DNA of 64,000 nucleotides from Gemmatimonadota bacterium (GTDB taxonomy: Bacteria > Gemmatimonadota > Gemmatimonadetes > Gemmatimonadales > Gemmatimonadaceae): the NCBI GenBank assembly GCA_020161135.1, contig JAIUOB010000002.1, positions 744,001-808,000 of the forward strand, in the 5' to 3' direction. Positions within the stretch are counted from its first letter, which is position 1. Each line of letters starts with the position of its first letter. Below the pieces are notes generated by a model, which made no database searches, was not told the origin of the DNA, and worked only from the letters and a program-made list of their open reading frames with translations. Below are positions 34,369-42,513 of the stretch, piece after piece. A program made the position numbers and the translations under genes.

Positions 34369-34687
34369 GCCGAAGGTGGTCCGAAAGCACGTGGCGAGGG
34401 CGCGACGGCGTGCCGGCTTCAGACCTTTTTTCTCGGAGCGCCTCGCTCAGCATGTGCTTGTCGAGCGTCAGGTCAGCGACGACCTGCTTGAGGCGCGCAT
34501 TCTCCTCCTCCAACGACCGGATCCGCCGCAGCTCGCTGACGCCGAGGTGGGCAAACCGCTTCTTCCATACGTAAGACGTCGCCTCGCTCACCCCGAGCTG
34601 CCGGCACACGTCGGCCACCGCTGTGCCACTCTCGGCCTGCCGCAGCGCAAACGCGATCTGCTCTTCGCTGAACTTGGACTTCTTCAC
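34295..34687 (-). CDS. IS3-family transposase OrfA (HTH), with frame-altered C-terminus
   Basis: 130 residues. Residues 1-88 are the usual OrfA: KKSKFSEEQIAFALRQAESG, VCRQLGVSEATSYVWKKRF, then a leucine-zipper LEEENARLKQVVADLTLDKH. After ALREK the frame enters 42 residues of Arg-rich sequence unlike OrfA. The junction is an A6 run followed by GG (minus strand, 34431 to 34424). OrfB lies in the +1 frame relative to OrfA instead of the expected -1; one extra A would restore a short OrfA ending EKKV and a canonical slippery site. Confidence 0.85.
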   Translation of the reverse strand: MKKSKFSEEQIAFALRQAESGTAVADVCRQLGVSEATSYVWKKRFAHLGVSELRRIRSLEEENARLKQVVADLTLDKHMLSEALREKRSEAGTPSRPRHVLSDHLRRECVARVSARAVQSGRVVSREHRP

Positions 34688-34819
34688 GGTCCCGCTCCTT
34701 GCCCCGCCTGGGGCGCTGGACCGCTAACCTACCACCCGAGGACTCCAGTTTCGACCTGCCCACAATTTCTGGGGGGACGTCACAGGAGACATACCGGACA
34801 GGATAGTGGAGAAGATAGG

Positions 34820-36112
34820 CTATTCGAAGAACACACTGGCACCACCGATAGCAGAAGCGGTGCGGACGAGTTCTGCGTTCTCGGAGAGCCTCCTATCGCG
34901 CTTGGCCTCCGTGAACTTGCCAGCGCCTGCGGCCGTTGCATGTTCGGGCTCCGCCGACGAGCGCAAATCGATCACTGTGCGTGCGTGAGCTTCTGCGTGG
35001 CCAACTATACGCGCGCGCAGCGTCTCAATGGCGGCTCCGCCACCGGTTACGGCTTCAGCATCGACCGCAGTGATGCCGAGCGCCGAGCAGAAGCGATCGC
35101 GAGCCCGAACGATGCGGTCCGCGAACTGCTTGATCTGGTCACGGATTGACTCCGCTTCGAAATCCGCTCCAATCTCCATGACGCGCCCGTTGACGCTCAC
35201 CCTCTGAGAGTTCCCCGCGTAGAGCTCCCGCTTGCGCCGCTCCCACTCGACGCGCGGCCCGGCCTTGAAGTGACGCTGGACAGCAGGTTCGAGAAGATCG
35301 AGGACTGCAGCATCAAGTTCGTGTATGCCAAGGCGAACCGAGCGCTGGCGGACCACCGGCTCACTCCATCGATCGTCCCTGAAAGAGCTGTCGAACCAGA
35401 TGTAGCCGAAGTCGGTGGTGAAGGCACCGACATCGGTCGTGAGCACTGCGAAACCCTCGCGCATATGCCGGAACGGACGGGCAAGTCGAGGATCGAGCAT
35501 TCGCTGCATATTGATCTGCCTGCTTGGCGGCCCACGGTGGTCTTGCTGCGGAGGGATCCACGTGACATTCAAGCCGCGACTGAAGACACCGAGCGCATTG
35601 GTCTCCGGCTCGGTAAGGGCCGCGCGATTCCTGGCCGGCCGCCAGCCGGCACCGTCGAGTAGCGCACTGATCCACTCGTCCGGTGGTTGGACGTCATCGA
35701 GCTGCGGTACGGTGAGCCTGACAGGAACGTCGGCCAACTCCGGCTTCTCCTTGTGCACAATCCCACGAAGCTCCCGCAGGAACGCGCCGGCGATCTTGAG
35801 CGCACTTTTGCGGGTGAGCCCACTGTTGGCTATCGCACCGGCTTCGGTCGCGAAGAGACTTCGCTTCCAATCGCTGAACACCTGGATCCCAACTCCGCCG
35901 GTGGTACCGGCTGCGGCGGCACCAACGATCCATCGGGGTGGTGATTTCCGCTCATCGAGCGCCACGACCGTTGGGATGAGCATGGAGTCTTCACCACTTG
36001 AGAACGCGGGAAGCCCGCGGAGCACCTCCGCTTTCGAGCTCCACCCCTGTCTCACGGCGACCTTGGTATAGGCGCTCCCAAGGTCGATGCACAGCAACCT
36101 TTCGTTGACCAT
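34820..36112 (-). CDS. Hsp70-like (ASKHA) ATPase, nucleotide-binding domain only
   Basis: 430 residues. Phosphate-1 loop LLCIDLGSAYTKVAV (residues 6-20); DWKRSLF resembles the DnaK KR segment; VPVRLTVPQLDD and ALTEPETNALGVFSRGLN match the Hsp70 TVPA and NEPTAAALAYG blocks; phosphate-2 TTDVGAFTTDFGYI; adenosine motif VTGGGAAIETL. The chain ends after the nucleotide-binding domain, with no substrate-binding domain. Its partner is probably the next gene upstream, which ends in a GrpE-like domain 13 bp before this start. GC content is lower than the flanks. Confidence 0.8.
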   Translation of the reverse strand: MVNERLLCIDLGSAYTKVAVRQGWSSKAEVLRGLPAFSSGEDSMLIPTVVALDERKSPPRWIVGAAAAGTTGGVGIQVFSDWKRSLFATEAGAIANSGLTRKSALKIAGAFLRELRGIVHKEKPELADVPVRLTVPQLDDVQPPDEWISALLDGAGWRPARNRAALTEPETNALGVFSRGLNVTWIPPQQDHRGPPSRQINMQRMLDPRLARPFRHMREGFAVLTTDVGAFTTDFGYIWFDSSFRDDRWSEPVVRQRSVRLGIHELDAAVLDLLEPAVQRHFKAGPRVEWERRKRELYAGNSQRVSVNGRVMEIGADFEAESIRDQIKQFADRIVRARDRFCSALGITAVDAEAVTGGGAAIETLRARIVGHAEAHARTVIDLRSSAEPEHATAAGAGKFTEAKRDRRLSENAELVRTASAIGGASVFFE

Positions 36113-36125
36113 CGCTCACTCCCGC

Positions 36126-37541
36126 TCAGCATTGGGTTTGCGATACGACGCCTGCCTTGACCAGTATGATCCCACTCTCCGCTTCCCCCAACTGGGCGCC
36201 GGCGCTCATGACACGCACAGGGTCACCCGGCACAACACCGCTGCTGCGGGACTCGTGACGTGAGGGGTCAAATTGGGTTGTGGAACTGACTTCCGCGAGC
36301 GGCCGCACGCCGAGATTGAAGAGGGAGATGTCGATTGCCTGGCGAAGATCCCCGTCCGGTCCCGTTGCAGCCAGCGTCTGCAGGATTTCCTGCAGCACGT
36401 CCTTCTGACCGAGGAATCGCTGGTATCGTGTACCACGATCCATGGGCTCCGCGCCGCCGCCGATCGGCAAGTCCTCGAGGTAGTCGCGAATCACCGTCAC
36501 CAAACGCGGCGCGGGTACGACAACGAGCGGTGCCGTACCCACGGATCCGCCGTCTAGTGCCCTCAGCACGGATGGAATCTGGATTCCTGCCACCCGTCCG
36601 AGCAGCGAGTCCAGCCGTCCCTGATGCTCGCGGGTGAAGGACGCCGATTGAGAATACGTAGCGAGCCCGAGCGTTCCGAGCGCCCATATATGATGGGTCT
36701 CAAGCTGGCCATTGGCATCGAGCTGATCCTCAATGGCCGCCAGAAGCGTATCGAGGATGGGGCTCGCGTCGCCGGAGGGTCCTCCCTTGCGGGCAGCGAC
36801 GGCGTTCACAGCCGCGGTGGTGAGCGCTCTAGCAACTCGCTCGGTGCTCACGGGATTGGCGAGGACGAGCTTCACGACAGGACGACGCAACGCCTCGTGG
36901 TCGGTAAGGACACCGATCAACCAAGACCCAGCATCGCCCCCGTTGTCCACCGCGAACGACCGGGCCAGAGCCGAAGCAAGTGAGGCCAGCTCCGGGCCCT
37001 GCTCAACCTGCCCAAGGAAGGCATCCCACACGTTCCGTGGTACTGCCGTGCCGTGCTCCAGAAGGACATCAAGTGCCGCTGAATCCAAGAACTCTTGCGG
37101 ATGCTGCTTGGCGTAACCGACGAGGTCGCCCGGCTTGAGCACCTTCTGCTCGAGCATGGCCTCCAGAGCATCGGAACCGATGTCGGCCGCAAGATGGACC
37201 GACCAGGTGATCGACGACCGAGCGTGTCTCGGAAACCTGTACAACACCGAGTCGACCAGCGAGGACGGCAGTGCTCTCGTGACCTCACTCCGCAGCGCGA
37301 GCCATGCGCGTAGCAGTTCGTCCCCGAGCCCCGTCTCCTGCGCGCCCCAGGCCTCTACCAGCGCACGCAGTCGCAGTAGACCAGCCTGCTGATCATCGGT
37401 GAGCGTGCCCGTCTTGGTGGCCTGGTACAGAGCGCTTCGGAAGTCTGCGGCGAACCCGGCCGGATCGCTCGAACTATAGCGGCGGAAGAGCGCGCGAAAC
37501 TGTTCCCAGATTGCGGACGCTTCTTTCGGAACGGTTGACAT
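36126..37541 (-). CDS. Helical-repeat protein with C-terminal GrpE-like domain
   Basis: 471 residues from ATG 37541 (MSTVPKEASAIWEQFRALFR); the open frame upstream has no plausible start. Residues 1-380 are almost all helical with Leu/Ala spacing that suggests HEAT/TPR-like repeats. The end reads NLGVRPLAEVSSTTQFDPSR, then H, then GVVPGDPVRVMSAGAQLGEA and ILVKAGVVS. This parallels the GrpE tail: G-V/L-x-P/I, DP-x-x-H, P-G-x-V-x-x-M/V-x-x-G-Y-x-L and a final A-x-V. GrpE is the nucleotide-exchange factor for Hsp70, and an Hsp70-like gene follows after 13 bp. The GrpE assignment is by eye. Confidence 0.65.
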   Translation of the reverse strand: MSTVPKEASAIWEQFRALFRRYSSSDPAGFAADFRSALYQATKTGTLTDDQQAGLLRLRALVEAWGAQETGLGDELLRAWLALRSEVTRALPSSLVDSVLYRFPRHARSSITWSVHLAADIGSDALEAMLEQKVLKPGDLVGYAKQHPQEFLDSAALDVLLEHGTAVPRNVWDAFLGQVEQGPELASLASALARSFAVDNGGDAGSWLIGVLTDHEALRRPVVKLVLANPVSTERVARALTTAAVNAVAARKGGPSGDASPILDTLLAAIEDQLDANGQLETHHIWALGTLGLATYSQSASFTREHQGRLDSLLGRVAGIQIPSVLRALDGGSVGTAPLVVVPAPRLVTVIRDYLEDLPIGGGAEPMDRGTRYQRFLGQKDVLQEILQTLAATGPDGDLRQAIDISLFNLGVRPLAEVSSTTQFDPSRHESRSSGVVPGDPVRVMSAGAQLGEAESGIILVKAGVVSQTQC

Positions 37542-38029
37542 TCGATCCCGGAGGGCGTGGTGGGTCGTTGAACCGGCGTGACCGGCCAAGGCGCGGCGTC
37601 CAGAATGCGACGGGTTGTTCCATGACGTCACCCGACTGCCTCAGCCTGCTTGGTCTGCATCCAATCTGCCCGGATGAACGGGCCTGGCAACCAATGCCCA
37701 CCTCGGACCGCGCTCGCCCCGCTGCGAACGCATCTTGGCGTCGGGCCATCAAGTAAGTACGGAGAGATGACGCGGCCGGCGAACGCTCGCGGTCGAGCCC
37801 GCCCCGGCGGAGAGCGCCAACGCCCCACCGGTGACAAGGACCTAACCGCGCCGTGTTTGCCGCATCATGAGCGTGGATCCAGTTTACTGGAGTCGCCGCG
37901 ACCGGCCACCCCTACCTCCCTGTGGACGTTGCACTTCGCCGTTTCTCACGTCCTCGCGGCATCGATTCAGCTTGTCCTTTGCCCGGTTCGGCGGACCCTA
38001 CGCGCTCTAGATTCCTTCACGGGGCTTCA
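37542..38029. other. Divergent promoter region of the island
   Basis: 488 bp between the leftward GrpE-like gene and the rightward 620-residue gene. No ORF here is convincing. It must hold both promoters, but I cannot identify -35/-10 pairs. The one distinct feature is the inverted repeat TCCAGT-TT-ACTGGA at 37878-37891. Confidence 0.6.
37878..37891. promoter_or_regulatory. Inverted repeat TCCAGT-TT-ACTGGA, possible operator
   Basis: Perfect 6-bp arms with a 2-base centre, about 140 bp before the ATG at 38030 in the divergent region. The size suits a small dimeric regulator, though no regulator gene is encoded in the island. Confidence 0.35.
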
Positions 38030-39892
38030 ATGTCGACGTATCGCAATCGCACCACCGAAACCGGTTGGCGGCTTGTGGGAAAGGCCGCCGAACTGGTGCC
38101 GGACGTCCGCCCGGTCGATGCGACCGATCCTGGCGACTGCGTGTTCGCGGCGCGTTTCGCCCTGCGCCCTTGGTTGGCCAGCAGCGACCCCCTCGCACGG
38201 GCACTTGAGGCACTCGGCGGTGCCATCGCACGCGAGGTGCGCGACGCGCCAGCTCTGGCGATCGACCGCCCCGCGGTGCTTCCTGCGACGCGCTTCGAGG
38301 GCCTCTCGTGGGACGTGGACGGCGAGCGCACGGCGTGGATGGGCGAGCTGTGGTGGCGGCACCCCCACGCAGTCATGCGACGCGTTCCCTGCACCACCCA
38401 CGTGATGATCAGCGAGGTCGGGACACACGTGCAGCTTACCGTTCGTGTCTTCGCGGACGGGGGTGTGAATGCTCTGGGAGGGCTCGTGGGTGCCGGTCAG
38501 GCACGACCGACATGGCTTTCCACGCTCGCTCGGGATTGCCGCCTCGTCGCGTCCTGGGGTGAGACGACTCCAGTCTGCCTGGATGAGCAGAATATCGGTG
38601 AATTCGTTGGCGACGTGCTGTTCGCCGATAGCCGTGAATGGCCTGTGATCGTGCTCTCCGCCTTCGAACAAGGTGGCTACGTGGTGCCACCGGAGGCCTT
38701 GGCCGACGAATTGCTCGGCCTCGCCCGGGTCTATTACCTCGGCAATCACGCCACCTCGTTCCGACTTACCGACCTCTTGGGTGGCAAGGAGCTGAGCTGC
38801 TTTTGGGGGGCCACGCGCGTGTATCTACCTCGCTTCTCGTGCGCCGATCCCGGGTTGGAGCATCCGTTGCTGTTCCCGGACGACCTGCTGGACCCGGCTT
38901 CCCGCGCCGAACTCGTTGGCGAGCTTGCCGTTGGCCTACGATCTTCTGTTCCGATCGCTGAGGGGATTGCAGCGAGGCGCGCTCGACGTAGCCGACCACG
39001 CTCAGTTACGTCGGCAGTCGGCACACCGGCAATCGGCGCTTCGGAGGCGAGTCCCTCAGCGCCGGCGGTAACCACCCCGGACAAGAACAGCTCCGAAGAC
39101 GAAGCCAATTCCCCGCAGCCTCAGTCGCCTACGCCGCTTTCGGCTCCTGCGGATTCGAGCGTCGCGACACCAGGCAATGCGGCAGCCGACGCGATCGCCG
39201 CCGCTATTGGAGCGGTCGCTGCGCAACTTGAAGTACTCGCTGGCGCGATCACGAATCTCACCGCAGCCAACCGGGAGCTCTTCGATGAGGTGGCCCAGCT
39301 TCGCACCGGCAGCGCCGTGCGTCTGGCGAGCATCGCATCGATCGAACGACGCATCGAGCGAATCGATACGTTCATGCTCAACGAAGTCCCGCGCCTTCTC
39401 GCTAGGTCACCGGAGGGCGCTCCCGACATCGAGTCAGAGCAAGAGGAGCGCACCGCTCTCATCGACATCGTTCGCCAAGCGTCGGCTCGGCATACCGACG
39501 CCCTTCTCTTTCTCGAGAGTGCAGAAGGGAGCGCGATCGACAGTCCTTACGAGGATGTTGACCGTGTGGCCAAGGTACTGGACGCTATGGCCGACATCGC
39601 CCGACGACGGCAGCACGGCACGCTCGGCCTCCCCGTACGTCAGGCGTTTCGTGACTATGGCATCGACTATCGAAGTACGATCTCTGAGACTACGCCAGGA
39701 AAGCAGCGCGCTCAATACCAATTAGCCGATCGAAGCGGCCAGATCTACGCGTGCCTCGAGCACATCGTTCTTGGTTCGTCGCATGACCCGCGCTACTGTC
39801 TCCGTATCTACTTCACGTCACGCGCACCACTCGAACCACGTTTCGTCATCGGGCATGTAGGACGTCACTTCGACGTGATCACCACAAGCTGA
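38030..39892 (+). CDS. 620-residue island protein: N-terminal domain, linker, coiled coil and compact C-terminal domain
   Basis: Start ATG 38030 (MSTYRNRTTETGWRLV). Residues 1-320 are globular and beta-rich (RTAWMGELWWRHPHAVMRRV, VQLTVRVFADGGVNALGG) and unrecognised. Residues 320-385 are a Ser/Pro/Thr/Ala linker, and 385-470 form a likely coiled coil (AIAAAIGAVAAQLEVLAGAI). The last 75 residues (GQIYACLEHIVLG, YCLRIYFTS, RFVIGHVGRHFDV) form a compact domain ending in a His, of the size and beta pattern of RelE/HigB-like RNases; that comparison is tentative. No signal peptide or membrane helix. Transcribed away from the Hsp70-like/GrpE-like pair. It could be the sensor or effector of the island. 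Confidence 0.65.
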   Translation: MSTYRNRTTETGWRLVGKAAELVPDVRPVDATDPGDCVFAARFALRPWLASSDPLARALEALGGAIAREVRDAPALAIDRPAVLPATRFEGLSWDVDGERTAWMGELWWRHPHAVMRRVPCTTHVMISEVGTHVQLTVRVFADGGVNALGGLVGAGQARPTWLSTLARDCRLVASWGETTPVCLDEQNIGEFVGDVLFADSREWPVIVLSAFEQGGYVVPPEALADELLGLARVYYLGNHATSFRLTDLLGGKELSCFWGATRVYLPRFSCADPGLEHPLLFPDDLLDPASRAELVGELAVGLRSSVPIAEGIAARRARRSRPRSVTSAVGTPAIGASEASPSAPAVTTPDKNSSEDEANSPQPQSPTPLSAPADSSVATPGNAAADAIAAAIGAVAAQLEVLAGAITNLTAANRELFDEVAQLRTGSAVRLASIASIERRIERIDTFMLNEVPRLLARSPEGAPDIESEQEERTALIDIVRQASARHTDALLFLESAEGSAIDSPYEDVDRVAKVLDAMADIARRRQHGTLGLPVRQAFRDYGIDYRSTISETTPGKQRAQYQLADRSGQIYACLEHIVLGSSHDPRYCLRIYFTSRAPLEPRFVIGHVGRHFDVITTS

Positions 39893-40014
39893 TCGCTTCT
39901 TCAGGACTATTGCCAATTCCACACCCCGCACTCGCGACCGCAGCGCGGGAGCGACCGCGCGCAGCGGAAGTTGGAGTTTGGCGTGCGACTCATCTCTGTG
40001 AGGCGATTCTCGTG

Positions 40015-41040
40015 ATGGTTCAAGACATACGTTCGCAAGCCCGTGTCGCTTGCGTCGCCGTACTCGCCCTCCTCCTCGCCGCCCCCGCCTGCACCACCCC
40101 CACCCCCGCGCGCATCGTCGCCGGGCGCACGGACACGCTGGTCATCCACCACACGCGCCCGATCGCGCTGCCGGCGGTGGCGGTGAACGCGGCGGGGGAC
40201 ACGCTGCCGGGCGGCATCACGCGGTGGCGGCGGGTGAGTGGCGACACGGTCGCGCTCGCGGACACCGGCACGGTGCACTGCACGCGGCGCAGCGAAACGG
40301 TGGTGGCGGCCGAGGCGGGCGCGGTATCGCGACAGTTCGTGGTGCGCTGCCGCCCGCTCAAGGGGTTCGTGTGGGGGGCCGAGGTGCTGCTGCGCCCGGG
40401 CAGCGCGCCGCAGCCGTTCCCCATCTACGCCATCGGCACCGACGACGAGCCGATCACCGACCTGGCGGCCGAGGTGGGGGTGGTGGACACGGCGGTGGCG
40501 GAGTTGGTGGGTGGCAGTCGGGTGCGCGCGAAGCGCCCGGGCGGCACCGCGCTGCGCGTGCGCGCCGGCGACTGCCGCACGACCATCGGGGTGAGCGTGG
40601 TCGATCGGGTGGACGATCCGTTCGCGGTGGGCGAGTGGGCCGAGCATGTCGCGCCCACTCGGCTCGTGGGGAGCGAGTATCGCACGTGGCGCGTGCCGGT
40701 GGGGCACCTTGAGCTGTCGCTCGACGGCGACGCGGGCGCGCAGGAGCGGCTGCGCCTGGACGTGGCCCATGCCAACTGCGCCGCGCTCCGCAGCGCGCCC
40801 CAGGGGTTGTCGTGCATCACGACCGATTCCACGGTGGTGGTGGTGCGGCGCCTCGGCCGCGGGAAGGATCGCGTCGGCAGCGACAGCGGCGCGCTCGTCA
40901 TCAGGCGCGCGGCCTGGGGCCGGCAGTCGGTCACCGCCGCCGCGCGTCAGCGCGCGCCGGTACGGGAATCGGACACGGGTGACACGCTCTGTCCACTGCT
41001 CATGGGGTGGACGCCGAAGGGGCAGGCGGCGTCGCGGTAG
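40015..41040 (+). CDS. Exported lipoprotein with Ig-like (Big2-type) domains
   Basis: 341 residues from ATG 40015. The lipobox LLLAAPAC gives a lipid anchor. Repeated beta-sandwich strands with the pattern ITRWRRVSGDTVALADTGTV, VVAAEAGAVSRQFVVRC and RVRAKRPGGTALRVRAGDC resemble bacterial Ig-like domains, often found in surface lipoproteins. Paired cysteines may form disulfides. Function unknown. GC content returns to the genome norm here, marking the right edge of the island. The 3' end overlaps the convergent hydrolase gene by 41 bp. Confidence 0.72.
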   Translation: MVQDIRSQARVACVAVLALLLAAPACTTPTPARIVAGRTDTLVIHHTRPIALPAVAVNAAGDTLPGGITRWRRVSGDTVALADTGTVHCTRRSETVVAAEAGAVSRQFVVRCRPLKGFVWGAEVLLRPGSAPQPFPIYAIGTDDEPITDLAAEVGVVDTAVAELVGGSRVRAKRPGGTALRVRAGDCRTTIGVSVVDRVDDPFAVGEWAEHVAPTRLVGSEYRTWRVPVGHLELSLDGDAGAQERLRLDVAHANCAALRSAPQGLSCITTDSTVVVVRRLGRGKDRVGSDSGALVIRRAAWGRQSVTAAARQRAPVRESDTGDTLCPLLMGWTPKGQAASR

Positions 41041-42052
41041 CGGGTGCACCCGCGCGCGAACCACGTCGCGACACCCCCGGCCACCGCGCCCCGAGCCAGC
41101 CGAGCACCGCATCCCACACCACCGGCGTGGCGATGGGGAGATCGTTGCGATCGCGCCGGAAGAAGTGGTCGACACCGTCCAGCACGGTCACCGTGACATC
41201 ACGCGCGCCGCGCCGGCGCTGCTGCGCGGCGATCGCCTCGGCCTGATCGGGCGACACCTGCCAGTCGCTTGCTCCATGCAGCAGCAGCATGGGCCCCTGC
41301 ACGCCGGCGTAGTGCGGCATGGGGTCGAGCGTGAGGAACTCGCGATACCACACGTCACCCTCGGCGCGCCGCGCATGTTCGCGCGCGAGCGCCTGCTGGC
41401 GGTCGGCCATGGACGCGCTGCGCGACCACTGCCGCGCGTCGCGCACCTGATGCGGCTGCCGCTGGCGCACGAGCACCTCACCGGGCCGCGCGGGCGCGCC
41501 GAGGAACACCGTGCCGCTTCGCGCGTCGAGTTCCCGCGCGACCATCGCGGCGATCACCGCACCTTCACCATGACCCACGAGCACGAAGAAGCGGCTCGTG
41601 TCGGGGTCGAACGATTGGAAGTCGCGCAGCACGGCACGCAGGTCGGCCGCGAGCCGCGTGGTGGTGGCCGTGTTCGCGTAGGAGCCCGTGGAGCGCCCGG
41701 TGCCACGCTCGTCGACACGCAGCACGCCATAGCCGTGCGAGTGCAGCACGCGCGCGAGGAAGTCGTAGGCGGAAAGCAGCGTATCACCCATGGGCGCCGG
41801 GTAGCTGCGGTCGTGCGCCCCTTCGCCGGTCACGAGCACGATGCACGGCCTGCCGCCCGGGGCCGTGCGCGCGCGCTCGTACACGTACGCGACCGACACA
41901 CCGGGCTCGACGACGACGCTGCGCTCGATGGCCACGCCGGTGATCCTGGGGTTGCCTTGCCCAATGTGACTGCCGCGGTCGCAGGCAGCGCTGCCCGCGG
42001 CCATGCCGGCGGCGAGCGCGAGGAACATGGTGCGGGTGTGCAGGAATGGCAT
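41000..42052 (-). CDS. Alpha/beta-hydrolase lipoprotein
   Basis: 350 residues from ATG 42052. Signal peptide with lipobox AAGSAAC. The hydrolase core shows strand-loop CIVLVTGEGAHDRSY, GYGVLRVDERGTGRSTG, a nucleophile elbow FFVLVGHGEGAVIAAMVA and a late Asp/His pair (LHGASDWQVSPDQ, LDGVDHFFRR). The elbow is G-H-G-E-G, where Ser is replaced by Gly/Glu; it may use another nucleophile or be an inactive homologue. Likely periplasmic, resembling acyl-peptide hydrolase/dienelactone-type enzymes. Upstream bases 42053-42206 hold nothing I can call. Confidence 0.8.
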   Translation of the reverse strand: MPFLHTRTMFLALAAGMAAGSAACDRGSHIGQGNPRITGVAIERSVVVEPGVSVAYVYERARTAPGGRPCIVLVTGEGAHDRSYPAPMGDTLLSAYDFLARVLHSHGYGVLRVDERGTGRSTGSYANTATTTRLAADLRAVLRDFQSFDPDTSRFFVLVGHGEGAVIAAMVARELDARSGTVFLGAPARPGEVLVRQRQPHQVRDARQWSRSASMADRQQALAREHARRAEGDVWYREFLTLDPMPHYAGVQGPMLLLHGASDWQVSPDQAEAIAAQQRRRGARDVTVTVLDGVDHFFRRDRNDLPIATPVVWDAVLGWLGARWPGVSRRGSRAGAPATATPPAPSASTP

Positions 42053-42206
42053 TGGCGTGCGTTGCAACGGGACGGGCACTGAATGGGCAGCACTGTGGTG
42101 GACGAGGGGCGATACCCACGGGAGGGATGGGCGTTCCGCTGGCCCGCCCTCCGCTCGTCCCCTCGGCATGGCCCTGCCGGGGGTACCCGGTTAGCTCGAG
42201 TGCCGT

Positions 42207-42212
42207 TATAAT
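42207..42212 (+). promoter_or_regulatory. Consensus -10 box TATAAT for higB
   Basis: A perfect TATAAT in GC-rich surroundings ends 7 bases before the GTG of higB, so transcription should begin at or next to the start codon. No -35 match is seen at 16-18 bp spacing. Confidence 0.65.
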
Positions 42213-42219
42213 ACACTCC

Positions 42220-42513
42220 GTGATAGGTTCGTTCGCCGATGGCGCCACGGAGGATCTCTTCAACGGCATCGACAGCCGCCGCGCGCGACAGGCGTGTCCG
42301 GTGACGCTGTGGCCCGTCGTGGCGCGCAAGCTCACACAACTCAATCGCGTCCGCGATCTCCGGGAGCTTGCCATTCCCCCCGGCAATCGGCTCGAGGCAC
42401 TCAAGGGCGCACGGCGCGGACAGCACAGTATCCGCATCAACGACCAGTACCGGATCTGTTTCCGCTGGGAGGACGGTCATGCCGACGATGTCGAAGTCAC
42501 GGACTACCACTAA
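42220..42513 (+). CDS. higB: HigB-like RelE-superfamily toxin
   Basis: 97 residues from GTG 42220, which gives the normal family N-terminus (VIGSFADGATEDLFNGIDSR); the much longer open frame upstream is not part of the gene. Family blocks: WPVVARKLTQLNRVRDLREL, PPGNRLEALKG, HSIRINDQYRICFRW. HigB cleaves mRNA at the ribosome. The consensus -10 only 7 bp upstream implies a leaderless message. The 3' end overlaps higA by 35 bp. Confidence 0.9.
   Translation: MIGSFADGATEDLFNGIDSRRARQACPVTLWPVVARKLTQLNRVRDLRELAIPPGNRLEALKGARRGQHSIRINDQYRICFRWEDGHADDVEVTDYH

Larger units (their letters stand above)
33518..34782 (-). mobile_element. IS3-family insertion sequence, about 1.27 kb
   Basis: Contains overlapping orfA and orfB transposase genes on the minus strand. 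The ends are imperfect inverted repeats: TGACGGTCCCCCC at 33518-33530 and, read inward from the right, TGACGTCCCCCC at 34782-34771. Size, TG..CA termini and gene order fit the IS3 family (IS2/IS407-like). I see no clear target-site duplication. It sits between two convergent island genes and breaks neither. Confidence 0.85.

Noticed and set aside
42046..42219. N-terminal extension of higB from an upstream ATG
   Set aside because: The extension matches no HigB and runs through the -10 box; GTG 42220 gives the normal length.
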